64,000 bases of DNA from Verrucomicrobiota bacterium (GCA_029560585.1 JAKQKQ010000051.1:1-64000); one strand, 5' to 3'. Shown: positions 10,201 through 18,604, counted from the first letter of the stretch. The notes: a model not told the origin generated them from the sequence alone. Translations and numbers: made by a program.

Positions 10201-10889
10201 TCCGGATTCAGCGCGCGCCGATAGTGCGCGTCGATCGCCTCCATATCGACCATGGCCTCCAGGACCTCGTTCGCTATGAACTCGATGCGCTGCACCTCGT
10301 GGGACGTGCGGAAACCGTCAAAGAAGTGGAGGAATGGCACGCGCGACTTGAGCGTCGCCGCATGGGCCACGAGCGCGAGATCGTGCGCCTCCTGCACGCT
10401 GTTGGACACCAGATGGGCAAACCCCGTCTGCCGGACCGACATGACATCCGAGTGATCGCCGAAGATCGAGAGCGCGTGCGTGGCCAGCGTGCGGGCCGTG
10501 ACGTGCAGCACGAAAGGCGTCAATTCACCGGCGATCTTGTACATGTCCGGGATCATGAGAAGCAGGCCCTGCGAGGCGGTGAAGGTCGTCGCGAGCGCGC
10601 CCGCCTGCACCATGCCATGGATGGCGCCGGCGACCCCGGCCTCGGACTGCATCTCGGTGATCTGCGGGACGTTGCCCCAGAGGTTCGGTTTGCCCTGGGC
10701 GGCCCATTCGTCGGCCAGTTCCCCCATGGGGCTGGATGGCGTGATCGGGTAGATCGCACAGAGTTCACTCAGCCGGTAGGCGATGGAGGCCGCGGCCTCG
10801 TTGCCATCGATGGTCATCGTGCTCCGGTGCTTGGCTGGGGCGCCGTTGCCATTTGTCTTGGGGTCGGGTTTCGCTGCGGTCTTGGGCAT
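7242..10889 (-). CDS. nifJ: Pyruvate:ferredoxin (flavodoxin) oxidoreductase
   Basis: Cytoplasmic homodimeric PFOR that oxidises pyruvate plus CoA to acetyl-CoA, CO2 and reduced ferredoxin. The single chain of 1215 residues has the full domain order: pyruvate-binding domain I (SELCAIYPITPSSPMGELAD), domains II and III, the EKR stretch, two 4Fe-4S clusters (CIQCNKCVMVCP near 720 and CTGCELCIVVCP near 772), a third cluster pair starting CAGCGETPY near 845, and the thiamine diphosphate motif GDGWAYDIGFGG to YSNTGGQASK. The ATG at 10889 has GGAG seven bases upstream, so it is preferred over the ATG at 10895. Oxygen sensitivity of PFOR implies anaerobic or facultative growth. Coupled downstream to the DHOD-like gene. 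Confidence 0.97.
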   Translation of the reverse strand: MPKTAAKPDPKTNGNGAPAKHRSTMTIDGNEAAASIAYRLSELCAIYPITPSSPMGELADEWAAQGKPNLWGNVPQITEMQSEAGVAGAIHGMVQAGALATTFTASQGLLLMIPDMYKIAGELTPFVLHVTARTLATHALSIFGDHSDVMSVRQTGFAHLVSNSVQEAHDLALVAHAATLKSRVPFLHFFDGFRTSHEVQRIEFIANEVLEAMVDMEAIDAHYRRALNPDHPVLRGTAQNPDAFFQAREAINSYYDRLPAIVQGEMDRLGKLIGRNYRLFDYVGHPDAENVIVIMGSGGETVSEMVNWLTSRGDKVGVVLVRLYRPFDAEAFVGALPQTTRRIAVMDRTKEPGALGEPLYQDVITALAERGAGCWRDGKLPEVVGGRYGLSSKEFTPAMVKAIYGELATGQPKRHFTVGITDDVTHMSLPWDAEFDLESPEVSRSIFFGIGADGTVGANKNSIKIIGTDTDLFAQGYFVYDSKKSGAVTISHLRFSPKPIRAPYLVRTANFVACHQWYLLDQLDVLECAAPGAVFLLNSPHGPSEVWDKLSKEVQGQIVEKKLKLYVIDAYAVARETGMGGRINTIMQTCFFAISGVLPRDQAIERIKYTIEKTYSRKGKHVVEQNFKAVDGTLANLHEVKVPTKVSAAQHRPPPVAAAAPDFVQRVTAVMLQGKGDLLPVSAFPVDGTWPTSTSRWEKRNLAQEIPVWDPTICIQCNKCVMVCPHAAIRAKFYPEELLKGAPESFKSVAFRSKDHPGNRFTIQVAPEDCTGCELCIVVCPAKDKTNPKHKALDPHPHMQLVAQERKNYAFFLDKLPNPDRTQLAPADVKTSQFMEPLFEYSGACAGCGETPYVKLVSQLFGDRAVITNATGCSSIYGGNLPTTPYTVNADGRGPAWSNSLFEDNAEFGVGIRFAIDQKREQAADLIRRNAAILGDKLVDELLSNPQKTEADIKVQRERIKALRGFLKKLPPKDAMRLDALADYLARKSVWIFGGDGWAYDIGFGGLDHVLSQGKDVNILVLDTQVYSNTGGQASKATAMGAVAKFAAAGKDRDKKDLGFLAMTYGDVYVASVAFGAKDSQTTRAFAEAEAYPGTSLIIAYSHCIAHGYSLIQGLEQQKLAVETGYWPLFRFDPTRRGTGESPLVIDSAPPKVPLNKFIDNEARFRALHQTHPQRAVMLAERAQKGVREHFKLLQQLAETYRGEGAATSNGGSNA

Positions 10890-10953
10890 TGTCATCTCCG
10901 TTGGTGAGGGAAAAGGTTGGCTAATGGTGGGTTGAAGAGCAAGTTAGAAAACT

Positions 10954-13590
10954 TCATTTTTTTGGCTCGGGTCGCTCGACGGCGTACCAGAGGCTGCGGT
11001 TTCCGGGGCCGACATCAAAGCTCCAGCGGTCGATGGCTCGTTTCACCGAGACAATTCCGGCCCTTTCGCCCCTCGGGTCGAGCGCGGTCACCGTCGGCCT
11101 GGCATCCCCCGGCAGGAGGATGGAGGCTGGGACCCCTTGCGCGATGACGGGGGCGTGGCCCCAGTTCTTGCCGACGGTGGTGCGATCGGCATTCCAGACC
11201 ATGCCGCTGTTCTCGGCCCTCGTGGCGATCGCGAGGAGCATCCTTGAGGATTCGGCGATGGGCCTGCCGTCGAGGGACGCGATGGCCGCGCACGCCCACG
11301 TTTTCGGAGGCAGATGAATCTCAAGGGTCAGGTCGCCGAGTTCGATGCGCCGCCCACCGAGGGCGCCAATCGCGGCCCGGGCATTGGGCCCCCGAACGAG
11401 GAACTCCGGGTGCTCGCCATTGGTTTTCCAATACAGTTCTGGGGCATCGATGAGTATCCCATCGGGGGGCGCCCCCGCGGCGGGCTCAAAGACGGGGCGA
11501 CCTCCGCCCTCGGTGACCCTCGAGCATGTGCGTCGCGACAGCGCCATGCCGGGGCTGAGGCCGGAAGCCGTGATCCACTTGTCCGCGGTAATCCAGTCGG
11601 CCTCCAACTGCTCCCGCATGCCCCCCACCGGGAATTCGACCGACAGCGTCTCCGGAAGTGGGCCCACGCCATCGGCACGAAACATGAGGGCGGCGATCGG
11701 GGCAAACGCGAGTTGGGCCGAATGATGCGCGAGTTCGAAGTAGCCATTGATCTTGCCGTTGCCGACATCGCCCGAGTTGAGGTAGCTGAATTGATAGACC
11801 GCATCCCAGTCCTGTGCCGCGGCAAAGGCGCCCAGCAACGGGAACAACTCGGCGGCATGGTCGTTCGGTGCGGGGTGGTTGTACTCGCTGACGGAATAGG
11901 GTTTGCCCGCGCCGCGATACAGGGACAGTCGGCCGAATGTGCCGCCCTGTGGATCGGTGGCCATAGACGTGTTGGGGATATTCCAGTTGTTGGAATCCCA
12001 TGGCTTGCCGGGAAAGTGGGGATGCTGCCAGTAGGCGTGCATGTCGATGTAATCGCTCACGGCCAATTCGCGGCGAAGGCCCCAGCAGCCGCCATAGCTG
12101 GCCTGCGTGTCGCAAAGCAGCGCCTTGAGCCCTATCTTTTGCCGAATATGCCGCGCGATGCGCTCCACCGTCTCGCGCTCAATGTCGACCAGCGCCTCGC
12201 GAAAATCGGCGATGGCCCGCGGCGGCCAATGCGCCTCCACCAGCCCCACGGCGTCAAGGCTGTCGGGAATTGCGAGGGCGGGACGACCCGGACGCAATGA
12301 GACCGCCGCAAAACTCACTTCGCCGGTGGCCTCGCCCAGTCCGAGGCTGAGCCGCACGGGATGTGCCGGATCGAGGCCCCGCACCTTGAAAACGGCCACC
12401 TGCTCCCGCCAGTCACGATCCAATTTGACCCGGTGCCTCTCGGCCACTGCGGTCCACGGGCCATCGGCGAATGACAGATATGCGCTCACCTCGCGCGGCG
12501 GATCGGCGCGGCCCTGGAACCGCAGTGTGTAGGTGCGGCTCTCTTCAAGCTTGATGCCGATCTGGTGGAACTGGTTGCCATAGGACACCTGCGGGGCCTT
12601 GAGCACGCGGAAGACCGCCGCCCGCGAATCCTGCGGCCCATCGCCCAAGGCGAGTGTGCACACGTCCTTTTTCGGCCCCTGGGCGCTCCATCCCTCCAAC
12701 CCAGTGTCAAATCCCGGGTTGCGCAGGAGCTCTCGTCCGGGTGCCTCCGCACCCGCATCCCAGGCCTTCGCCAGGGCCGGCATATCCCCGTATCGCTTCT
12801 TGAGCCACTGCCGCCACTTCGCCTCGAGCGCCGCACGGTATGGCCCCGATAGGCCCGTGATCGCCTCCCCGCGCATCGCGAGCAGCGTATTCTCGTTATT
12901 CATCTCCACGAAGGCCACCGCCGGATCATCGGCCACGCGCAGTTTGGTGTAGGGGTTGACGCGATCCAGCAGCGCCGTCGCATATTCCTCCTGCATTCGG
13001 ACAAACGGCTCGTAGAACCTGTCCACCATCTTGCCGTACCGGTACCCGTACGGGAGATTCGCCCCCTTGAGGCCGGGATAGGTCCGCGACACGTGAAGGT
13101 TCAGGTTCGCATAGATCCCGTTATCCTTCAGCTGACGGATAAACCAGTCGAGCCTATCCAGCTTCTCAGGGTCCAGGGCCTTCTGATCCGGCAACCAGAT
13201 ATCCCGCGCGTCCATGTGGTGGAATCGCACGACATTGAAACCGAGCTGCGCCAATCGTCTGGCGACACGGGCCGCCTGCTCCTTTTCTAGAAAACACCCG
13301 GAGAAGGTGATGTTCACCCCCATGAATCGCACCCGTTTGCCCGAATCATCGACGAAATGGTCGCCCTTGACCGAGATCCGGCGAGAGGCTGGCCCACCGT
13401 TTAGAAAGGACACGTCGATGGGGCTAGCCGAGGGATTATCCAGCGGCGACATGACAAACGGAAACCATCCCTCCGGCAGCGGCTCGGCACCCACCGCCGC
13501 ACCGACGACACCCCAGGCACCAAGAAGACCAGAAAGAAACCATCGCGTTAATGGACTCCAAGACAAACCCGAAACCAGTCGCGCGCGCAT
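10954..13590 (-). CDS. Secreted GH-A clan (GH5-like) glycoside hydrolase with carbohydrate-binding domain
   Basis: The product is 878 residues with a signal peptide ending near VVGAAVGA. After a beta domain, the TIM barrel begins with DSGKRVRFMGVNITFSGCF and LAQLGFNVVRFHHMDA. VEMNNENTLL near residue 232 is the candidate acid/base and KPYSVSEYNHP near 568 the candidate nucleophile, the pattern of clan GH-A. Between them (about 290-430) sits an inserted jelly-roll carbohydrate-binding module starting ELLRNPGFDTGLEGWSAQ. The C-terminus is all-beta. Substrate cannot be read from sequence; cellulase-like or mannan-type activity would be typical. It lies 64 bases upstream of nifJ on the same strand, but no functional link is apparent. 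Confidence 0.85.
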   Translation of the reverse strand: MRARLVSGLSWSPLTRWFLSGLLGAWGVVGAAVGAEPLPEGWFPFVMSPLDNPSASPIDVSFLNGGPASRRISVKGDHFVDDSGKRVRFMGVNITFSGCFLEKEQAARVARRLAQLGFNVVRFHHMDARDIWLPDQKALDPEKLDRLDWFIRQLKDNGIYANLNLHVSRTYPGLKGANLPYGYRYGKMVDRFYEPFVRMQEEYATALLDRVNPYTKLRVADDPAVAFVEMNNENTLLAMRGEAITGLSGPYRAALEAKWRQWLKKRYGDMPALAKAWDAGAEAPGRELLRNPGFDTGLEGWSAQGPKKDVCTLALGDGPQDSRAAVFRVLKAPQVSYGNQFHQIGIKLEESRTYTLRFQGRADPPREVSAYLSFADGPWTAVAERHRVKLDRDWREQVAVFKVRGLDPAHPVRLSLGLGEATGEVSFAAVSLRPGRPALAIPDSLDAVGLVEAHWPPRAIADFREALVDIERETVERIARHIRQKIGLKALLCDTQASYGGCWGLRRELAVSDYIDMHAYWQHPHFPGKPWDSNNWNIPNTSMATDPQGGTFGRLSLYRGAGKPYSVSEYNHPAPNDHAAELFPLLGAFAAAQDWDAVYQFSYLNSGDVGNGKINGYFELAHHSAQLAFAPIAALMFRADGVGPLPETLSVEFPVGGMREQLEADWITADKWITASGLSPGMALSRRTCSRVTEGGGRPVFEPAAGAPPDGILIDAPELYWKTNGEHPEFLVRGPNARAAIGALGGRRIELGDLTLEIHLPPKTWACAAIASLDGRPIAESSRMLLAIATRAENSGMVWNADRTTVGKNWGHAPVIAQGVPASILLPGDARPTVTALDPRGERAGIVSVKRAIDRWSFDVGPGNRSLWYAVERPEPKK

Positions 13591-13710
13591 GGCCCCAAAC
13601 GATGCGGGTGCCCCGTGGACTTGTGAAATGAAAAATCAACTCCGCGAGACCGCCGCGCCGCAGACGCCGGATCCCGAATCACGAACGGGCGCTCGCATCA
13701 CAGTACCGAC

Positions 13711-13770
13711 GTCATGCCCCGGCCGCCCGCCCGACGGCGGGCATTCGGGGCACCACCGGGGGTGATTATG
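13711..13770. repeat. Palindromic repeat family B, copy 1
   Basis: A GC-rich hairpin (GCCCGCCCGACGGCGGGC) followed by CACCACCGGGG. Other copies lie at 16030, 40008, 40212 and 49053. It sits directly next to a family A repeat. Confidence 0.65.
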
Positions 13771-13773
13771 AGA

Positions 13774-13850
13774 AGTGGGAGCGCGCTTGCGCGCGATTCC
13801 AATCGCCTGCAAGCAGGCTCCTGCGATTCGGTGTCTGAATCTTCGAGCTA
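13774..13850. repeat. REP-like inverted pair (family A), copy 1
   Basis: Two REP-like hairpins in opposite orientation: GTGGGAGCGCGCTTGCGC on one side and GCCTGCAAGCAGGCTCCT on the other, then CGATTCGGTGTCTGAATCTT. The right edge contains the TAG stop (13848-13850, minus strand) of the lipoprotein gene. Confidence 0.8.
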
Positions 13851-14225
13851 GGGCACCCGGAATGGCTCGCCGGTGTTGGGATCGTAGATCACGCTGCCGC
13901 GCTCGTATCCAGGATCGTTGATGACCGCATTGGAATGGGGCGAGTAAAGCTTGGATCCCCGGGGTCCCCCGCGGGACGCATACGGTAATTTGTTCTTTTC
14001 GTTCTCCGCATACGCAGCACCCGCGGCGGTGCCCAGCGCCGCACCGGACAACGCCCCAATCCACCACCCGTCGCGCCCACCCGCTGCGCTGCCGACGGCC
14101 GCGCCCAAGGCCGCGCCCGTCACGCCGCCAACGCCCGCCGCCGTCGGGCCGCCCGTGCCCTCCTCAGTCGCCGCACAACCGATCAGCAGGACCGGCGCCA
14201 ATGCCGAAACCCAGGTTTTCTTCAT
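13848..14225 (-). CDS. Glycine-zipper lipoprotein
   Basis: The product is 125 residues. MKKTWVSALAPVLLIGCAA is a lipoprotein signal with lipobox LIGC, so Cys17 would be lipidated and the protein anchored in the outer membrane. Residues 31-70 carry glycine-zipper repeats (AAGVGGVTGAALGAAVGSAAGG, broken into Gly/Ala every fourth residue) typical of membrane-inserting or oligomeric lipoproteins such as the SlyB/OmpA-associated type. The tail is hydrophilic and ends DPNTGEPFRVP. A GAGGT ribosome site lies seven bases before the start. Confidence 0.85.
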   Translation of the reverse strand: MKKTWVSALAPVLLIGCAATEEGTGGPTAAGVGGVTGAALGAAVGSAAGGRDGWWIGALSGAALGTAAGAAYAENEKNKLPYASRGGPRGSKLYSPHSNAVINDPGYERGSVIYDPNTGEPFRVP

Positions 14226-14357
14226 TGCAATACCTCATCCGTCTGCCCCTTGTGACGCATGCCGGGGCCGCGCGATTCAAACTTCTGAAGAAGCTTGGAG
14301 GAGGGCAACCGGAATTGCAACTGCGGCCACGGCGCTGTTGACCTTTGCGCTTTATCC

Positions 14358-14403
14358 CGGCCTGCCTATTTCACGTTTCCGCGTGAAACATGCAGGCAAT
14401 CAC
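14358..14403. repeat. Palindromic repeat family E, copy 2
   Basis: GCCTGCCTATTTCACG and CGTGAAACATGCAGGC form an inverted pair. The right side abuts the TGA stop (14400-14402, minus strand) of fabI. Confidence 0.7.
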
Positions 14404-15176
14404 ATCCCCATGACAGAGTAGCCGCTGTCGACGTAGATCGTCTGGCCGGTGATTCCCGCGCTGCCATCGGAGGCCAGGAACAGCCCGGTCTGGCCGACCT
14501 CGTCAAGCGTGACGTTCCGCCTCAGGGGGGCATGGGCCTCGTAGTGTTTGAACATGTCCGTGAAACCCGCGATGCCCCTGGCCGCCAGCGTGTTCACCGG
14601 CCCCGCGCTGATGGCGTTGACGCGAATCCGCTGCGGCCCGAGGTCATGGGCCAGATAGCGTACGGACGCCTCGAGGGCAGCCTTGGCGACGCCCATCACG
14701 TTGTAGTGTGGCACCACTTTCTCGGCGCCATAGTAGCTGAGCGTCACGATGCTGCCCCCATCGGTCATCAGCGGTGCCGCGGCACGCGAGATCGCGACCA
14801 GCGAATAGGCGCTGATATCGTGGGCCGTGGCAAACGCCTGCCTCGATGTGTCGATGAATCGGCCATCCAGCGCCTCGCGGGGCGCGAACGCCACGCTGTG
14901 GAGCAAGAGATCCACGCGCCCCGCCTTCGAGCGGACCATGTCAAAGAAGCCCTCGATCTCGTCATCGCGGCTCACGTCGCATTGGCCAACCGGAGTGTCC
15001 GGCCCGCAGGCCATCGCCAGTTCCTCGACATTCGCCCTGACGCGCTCGCCCTGATAATTGAAGACGAGTCGCGCGCCCGCCGCAGCCCACGCCTGCGCGA
15101 TCGCCCACGCTATGCTCCGCTTGTTCGCCACTCCAAATACCACGCCAACACGGCCCGAGAGAATTCCCTCGCTCAT
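14400..15176 (-). CDS. fabI: Enoyl-ACP reductase (NADH-dependent)
   Basis: Catalyses the last reduction of each fatty acid elongation cycle; cytoplasmic short-chain dehydrogenase. The 258 residues match FabI. GVVFGVANKRSIAWAIAQ is the family-specific nucleotide-binding loop, LLHSVAFAP precedes the active site, and the Y-x6-K catalytic pair is in HYNVMGVAKA (about Tyr157 and Lys164). RVNAISAGPVNTLAARGI is the substrate-binding loop. The start at 15176 (MSEGILSGRVG) fits the family better than the longer in-frame option. Divergent from pyrF across about 107 bases that must hold both promoters. Confidence 0.95.
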   Translation of the reverse strand: MSEGILSGRVGVVFGVANKRSIAWAIAQAWAAAGARLVFNYQGERVRANVEELAMACGPDTPVGQCDVSRDDEIEGFFDMVRSKAGRVDLLLHSVAFAPREALDGRFIDTSRQAFATAHDISAYSLVAISRAAAPLMTDGGSIVTLSYYGAEKVVPHYNVMGVAKAALEASVRYLAHDLGPQRIRVNAISAGPVNTLAARGIAGFTDMFKHYEAHAPLRRNVTLDEVGQTGLFLASDGSAGITGQTIYVDSGYSVMGM

Positions 15177-15283
15177 AGGGCCGGCAAAGTGGCGCCGTTG
15201 CGCCAACTTTCAAGTGTCGAGTTCTCAAGTCGTGACCCGTTTGCCCTTGTGGCCCCCTGGATCGACCGATACGCTCCGGCGTC

Positions 15284-16024
15284 ATGGCCGATCCCTGCCT
15301 CCTCTCGGATAAACCCATACCCCCTCGGGAACGCCTCATATTTGCCCTCGACGTTCCCGGCCCCGATGCCGCCCGGGCCATGGTTGGACGGCTCGGCGAT
15401 GCCGTGTCCTTCTACAAGATCGGCCTCCAGCTGTTTATGTCCGGTGGCTATTTTGAACTCATCCACAGCCTGACGGCCCAGGGCAAGAGAGTCTTCGTGG
15501 ACCTGAAGTTCTTCGATGTCCCAGAAACCGTGCGGCTCGCGGTGCGGGCTTTGCGCGATCGCGGTGGAGCGGATTTCTGCACTGTCCATGGGAACGACGG
15601 TATCCTCAAAGCCGCGGCGGCGGAGAAGGGCGACATGAAAATCCTCGCGGTCACCGCCCTCACGAGCCTCGATCGCGGCGACCTGAACGACCTCGGCTTC
15701 TCCTGCGACGTGGGGGCACTCGTCCTCTCGCGCGCCCGGAGGGCCCTGGAGCACGGCTGCGACGGTGTCATCTCCTCCGGCCTCGAGGCCCGAATGCTGA
15801 GAACCGAACTGGGCTCCCGCCTGCTGGTCGTAACCCCCGGAATCCGCCCCGTGGACAACACCACAAGACCGGCCGACGACCAGAAACGAACCATGGACGT
15901 CGACGAGGCGTTCCGCGCGGGCGCCGATCATATCGTTGTCGGTCGTCCTATCCGGGATGCGCTCGACCCGCGGGCGGCGGCCCTCGCGATGCAAGCCCAG
16001 ATACGGGCCATCTTCGGCGCGTAA
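15284..16024 (+). CDS. pyrF: Orotidine 5'-phosphate decarboxylase
   Basis: Last step of UMP biosynthesis; cytoplasmic TIM barrel. The 246 residues fit the bacterial form. RLIFALDVPGPDAA opens the barrel, FVDLKFFDVPETV (about 69-81) carries the catalytic Asp-x-Lys-x2-Asp signature, and VTPGIRPVDNTTRPADDQKR plus VVGRPIRDALDP form the phosphate-binding gate. It ends in TAA at 16022-16024, where a tract of repeats begins. No other pyr genes are in the window. Confidence 0.96.
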   Translation: MADPCLLSDKPIPPRERLIFALDVPGPDAARAMVGRLGDAVSFYKIGLQLFMSGGYFELIHSLTAQGKRVFVDLKFFDVPETVRLAVRALRDRGGADFCTVHGNDGILKAAAAEKGDMKILAVTALTSLDRGDLNDLGFSCDVGALVLSRARRALEHGCDGVISSGLEARMLRTELGSRLLVVTPGIRPVDNTTRPADDQKRTMDVDEAFRAGADHIVVGRPIRDALDPRAAALAMQAQIRAIFGA

Positions 16025-16029
16025 GCCCA

Positions 16030-16080
16030 GATCCCATGGCCCGTCGGCTCGCCTGCCGGCGGGCACCACCGGGGATGAGG
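16030..16080. repeat. Palindromic repeat family B, copy 2
   Basis: CCATGGCCCGTCGGC then GCCTGCCGGCGGGCACCACC. It begins directly behind the pyrF stop and is followed at once by a family A repeat, the same order as at 13711-13850. Confidence 0.6.
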
Positions 16081-16084
16081 ATAA

Positions 16085-16170
16085 GACGTAGGAGCGCGCT
16101 TGCTCGCGATTCGCGCATGGAATCGCCTGCAAGCAGGCTCCCGCGATTCGGTGTCTGGGTTTTCCAGTCA
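16085..16170. repeat. REP-like inverted pair (family A), copy 2
   Basis: GTAGGAGCGCGCTTGCTCGC faces GCCTGCAAGCAGGCTCCC, separated by a short spacer, then CGATTCGGTGTCTGG. The right edge at 16157-16170 reads, on the minus strand, TGACTGGAAAACCC, the edge motif found elsewhere at gene stops. Confidence 0.8.
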
Positions 16171-16180
16171 GCCCCGCCCC

Positions 16181-16442
16181 CGGCGCGCCGGATTATTCAT
16201 GGTGAAACTTCTGGGGGCGGGGCCGTTATGGACTGCGGTGGCAGAGCGAAGCGGCGGCACCGCTTTTGCCCCCGGCGGAGCCGAAGCCGATGGTCCCGGC
16301 TCGCGCTTCGCGCGCAGCCAAAGCGATGGCGCCGTCCGGCGGTTGCCGGACTCTGCCACCGCAGTCCAAACCCCTCCGGGCCCGGATCCTGGGTCGGGGC
16401 ACGAGCCGCGCCCGCGAACAGCGCCCGAAGTTTCTGGCTAGC
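16181..16442 (+). repeat. Family C composite repeat, copy 1
   Basis: Bounded by GTGAAACTTCTGG and the near-inverted CCGAAGTTTCTGG. The interior has long inverted arms starting GGACTGCGGTGGCAGAG and ending CTCTGCCACCGCAGTCC, with an extra AAGCGG-rich stretch between. A shorter copy of the same unit lies inverted at 48769-48945. Confidence 0.85.
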
Positions 16443-16489
16443 CCCGCCGCCGGCGCGCGGCGGGGCCGACCGGATCGAGAGCGCGCCGC

Positions 16490-16622
16490 ATCATTCATGT
16501 GGAAACTTCCGCCACGTGGTGCGGGCAATCTTGTCTGCAATCACAAGACGTTGCTACATCGTGGGTTGGCGGACAGGATTGTCCGCCCCACGGTCTTCGG
16601 CGCGGCGTGAAGTTTCAGGTCA
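16490..16622. repeat. Family C-type unit with a different interior
   Basis: Bounded by CATTCATGTGGAAACTTCCG and GTGAAGTTTCAGGTCA like other family C units, but the interior carries GCGGACAGGATTGTCCGC hairpins instead. The last three bases are the NIPSNAP gene's TGA on the minus strand. Confidence 0.65.
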
Positions 16623-17447
16623 GATCTGGGAATAGGGGGCAGGGCGGAGGAAGACGTTGGAGATGTTGGAGACGATCTCGGGGTCGGTGTAGCCGGGCAT
16701 GGAGCTGAGCTTCTTCCATTCGGGGTCGGAGGCGAAGGTGGCCCAGTTGGCGTCGTGGGCGGCCATGTTCTCGAAGGTGAGCATGTAGGTGAGGTTTGGG
16801 AGGCGTTGGCCGACGAGGGTTTCGCCGAAGAAGACTGGGGCGAGGCCGGTGCGGCGGAAGAGCGCGATCTCCCAGTTATTGAACATCTCGATTTTCTTGA
16901 TATTGGCGCGGCGGCCATGGCTCTCGTAGGTGCGAAGTTCGAAGATGCGGGGCTTGTTGCCTTCGGTTGCGGCGGGGATCTCGAGTTTGGGCATGCCCTC
17001 GAAGGCGATCATGAAGGAACTTTCTGCGCGGACGAAGCCGGGGCTGTCCGGCGAGGCCGCGAGGAATTCGTTTCCGGCGGTCTGGAAATCTGGGTCGGCG
17101 AGGATGCGGTGTTGGGCGGCGAGGATGCCGTCGGGGGATTTGAGTGGCAGGAGGACGTAGGCGGTCGGGTTATCCGGGCCGGTCATGACGTTGAAGACGC
17201 CGACGGGGCCGATGCCGGCGCGGTTGAGGGCGGGGATGGCGGCCTGTCGCATGAACGCGTCGAAGATTTTTTGTTTTGGGCCGCGGCGGAGGTGGTAGAG
17301 CGTGAGCTCGTAGTATTCGCGTGCGGGTGGCAAGGCGGCCTCGGTGGTCTCATCGGCGGCGCGGAGGATGCCGGATGCGCCGGAGGCGCCCGCGGCGGCG
17401 AGGGAGGACGCTAGGAAACTGCGGCGGCTGAGCGTGTTTCTTTTCAT
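16620..17447 (-). CDS. Tat-exported NIPSNAP-family protein
   Basis: The product is 275 residues. MKRNTLSRRSFLASSLAAAGA is a twin-arginine signal (SRRSFLA), which fixes the start at 17447. Two ferredoxin-like alpha/beta NIPSNAP repeats follow: YYELTLYHLRRGPKQKIFDA in the first (about 45-150) and IFELRTYESHGRRANIKKIE in the second (about 165-270). NIPSNAP proteins are dimeric alpha-beta barrel relatives with poorly known function. The gene is 29 bases downstream of the HEAT lipoprotein and probably co-transcribed. Confidence 0.88.
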   Translation of the reverse strand: MKRNTLSRRSFLASSLAAAGASGASGILRAADETTEAALPPAREYYELTLYHLRRGPKQKIFDAFMRQAAIPALNRAGIGPVGVFNVMTGPDNPTAYVLLPLKSPDGILAAQHRILADPDFQTAGNEFLAASPDSPGFVRAESSFMIAFEGMPKLEIPAATEGNKPRIFELRTYESHGRRANIKKIEMFNNWEIALFRRTGLAPVFFGETLVGQRLPNLTYMLTFENMAAHDANWATFASDPEWKKLSSMPGYTDPEIVSNISNVFLRPAPYSQI

Positions 17448-17476
17448 GTGCGTGGGGTCGAGGGGCTGGGCCGATG

Positions 17477-18538
17477 TCACCGTTTCTGTTTTGACGCCCA
17501 AAGTTCGATGGCGTTGGCGACCTTGTTGGCGTGGTCGCGCAGGGAGGCCGGGGCGTTGGTGTCGGCGGCGATTTGGCGGAGGATGGGGATGGAGGAGGCA
17601 TCGGGCACGAAGCGCATCGAATCGACGGCCTTGAATCGGACGGTGGGGTTGGGATCGGCGAGCATCGCTTTGAGGGCGGCGAAGTCCTCGGGGTTTTGCA
17701 TGCGCGCGAGGGCCTCGATGCAGCGGCTGCGCTGCTGGGGATCCTCTGCGGTTTTCATCGAGGCGTAGATGAGGGGCACGCCTTCGCGGTCGCCGATGCG
17801 CGCGAGCGCAAGGGCGGCCGTGAGCCGGGCCATCGGGTTCGGGTCCTGGAGCCGGGCTGTGTAGCTGGCCTTGGCGGGTTCCTTGGCGAGATCGACCAGT
17901 GCGGAGGCGGCGGTGGAGCGGACGTAGCCGTCGGCGTCGGCGAGCACTCCGAAGAGCGGATCGATGGCGGTGGAGTCGCCGATGAGCCCGAGGGCGGCGG
18001 CGGCGTCCCCGCGGACCTCCCACGCTTCGTCGGCGAGGCGTTTGACGAGGTGGGGGACGGCCTCGGTGTTTCGGAGTCGGCCGAGGGCGACGACGACGGC
18101 GCGACGGACCTCGGCGTCGCCATCGGTGGTGGCCTGGCAGAGTGGCTTAAGGGCGGAGGCTTCGCGGAGGTCGGCGAGGGTCTTGGCGGCGGCGGCCCGG
18201 ACGACGGGGTTGCTGTCGGTGAGCGATTTGACGAGGATGGGGTCGTCCTTAGAGAGTTTCTTTTTCAGGAGTTGGTAGGCCTGTTCTGCGGCCTGGGCGT
18301 TGTCCGCCATGAGCAGGATGTGGAGGCGTTCCCTGTGGAGGTCCGGCACATCGGGGTGGGCCTGGATGGCGTCGTTGAGGACCTCGACCGCCTTTCTGAA
18401 CTCGCTGTGTTTTGCGAGGGTACGCGCCTCGTCGAGGGCGTCCTTGTAGGGGGGTTTGGCGCAGCCCCAGAAGGCGGCGGCCAGCGCCAGGGTCAGCATT
18501 GGGATGGCGGCTGCGCGGGGGTGCGGGAAGCGGATCAT
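17477..18538 (-). CDS. HEAT-repeat lipoprotein with TPR-like N-terminus
   Basis: The product is 353 residues. The signal peptide ends AAAFWGCAK, where Cys26 is a lipobox cysteine. Residues 30-95 look like one or two TPR helices pairs (EARTLAKHSEFRKAVEVLND). From about 100 to 340 there are HEAT/PBS-lyase-type repeats of about 31 residues (DSNPVVRAAAAKTLADLRE, DGDAEVRRAVVVALGRLRN, DEAWEVRGDAAAALGLIGD). These form a protein-binding solenoid, likely periplasmic. No enzymatic motif. Operon with the NIPSNAP gene; divergent from tkt. Confidence 0.88.
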   Translation of the reverse strand: MIRFPHPRAAAIPMLTLALAAAFWGCAKPPYKDALDEARTLAKHSEFRKAVEVLNDAIQAHPDVPDLHRERLHILLMADNAQAAEQAYQLLKKKLSKDDPILVKSLTDSNPVVRAAAAKTLADLREASALKPLCQATTDGDAEVRRAVVVALGRLRNTEAVPHLVKRLADEAWEVRGDAAAALGLIGDSTAIDPLFGVLADADGYVRSTAASALVDLAKEPAKASYTARLQDPNPMARLTAALALARIGDREGVPLIYASMKTAEDPQQRSRCIEALARMQNPEDFAALKAMLADPNPTVRFKAVDSMRFVPDASSIPILRQIAADTNAPASLRDHANKVANAIELWASKQKR

Positions 18539-18604
18539 GGCTCCAATATGTTAACCGGCTGCGGCGGTTGGCAAGGGCAAAGGCGGGAGGGATGCACGGG
18601 TGGT

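Larger units (their letters stand above)
16025..16619. other. 595-base repeat island between convergent pyrF and NIPSNAP genes
   Basis: No gene is supported here. Reading left to right it holds a family B hairpin, a family A REP-like pair, a family C element with long inverted arms, a GC-rich spacer, and a second family C-type unit whose right edge contributes the NIPSNAP stop codon. All are repeated elsewhere in the window, so the island appears to be built entirely of mobile or amplified modules. Confidence 0.75.

Noticed and set aside
8391-10907. Long open frame of over 800 codons antisense to nifJ
   Set aside because: It mirrors the PFOR gene exactly, its translation is Arg/Leu/Asp-rich without family motifs, and PFOR motifs on the other strand are complete. 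High GC removes stops from antisense frames.
16025-16619. Possible CRISPR array in the repeat-rich gap
   Set aside because: Repeats are palindromic, different from each other and not regularly spaced by unique spacers; no cas genes are present.
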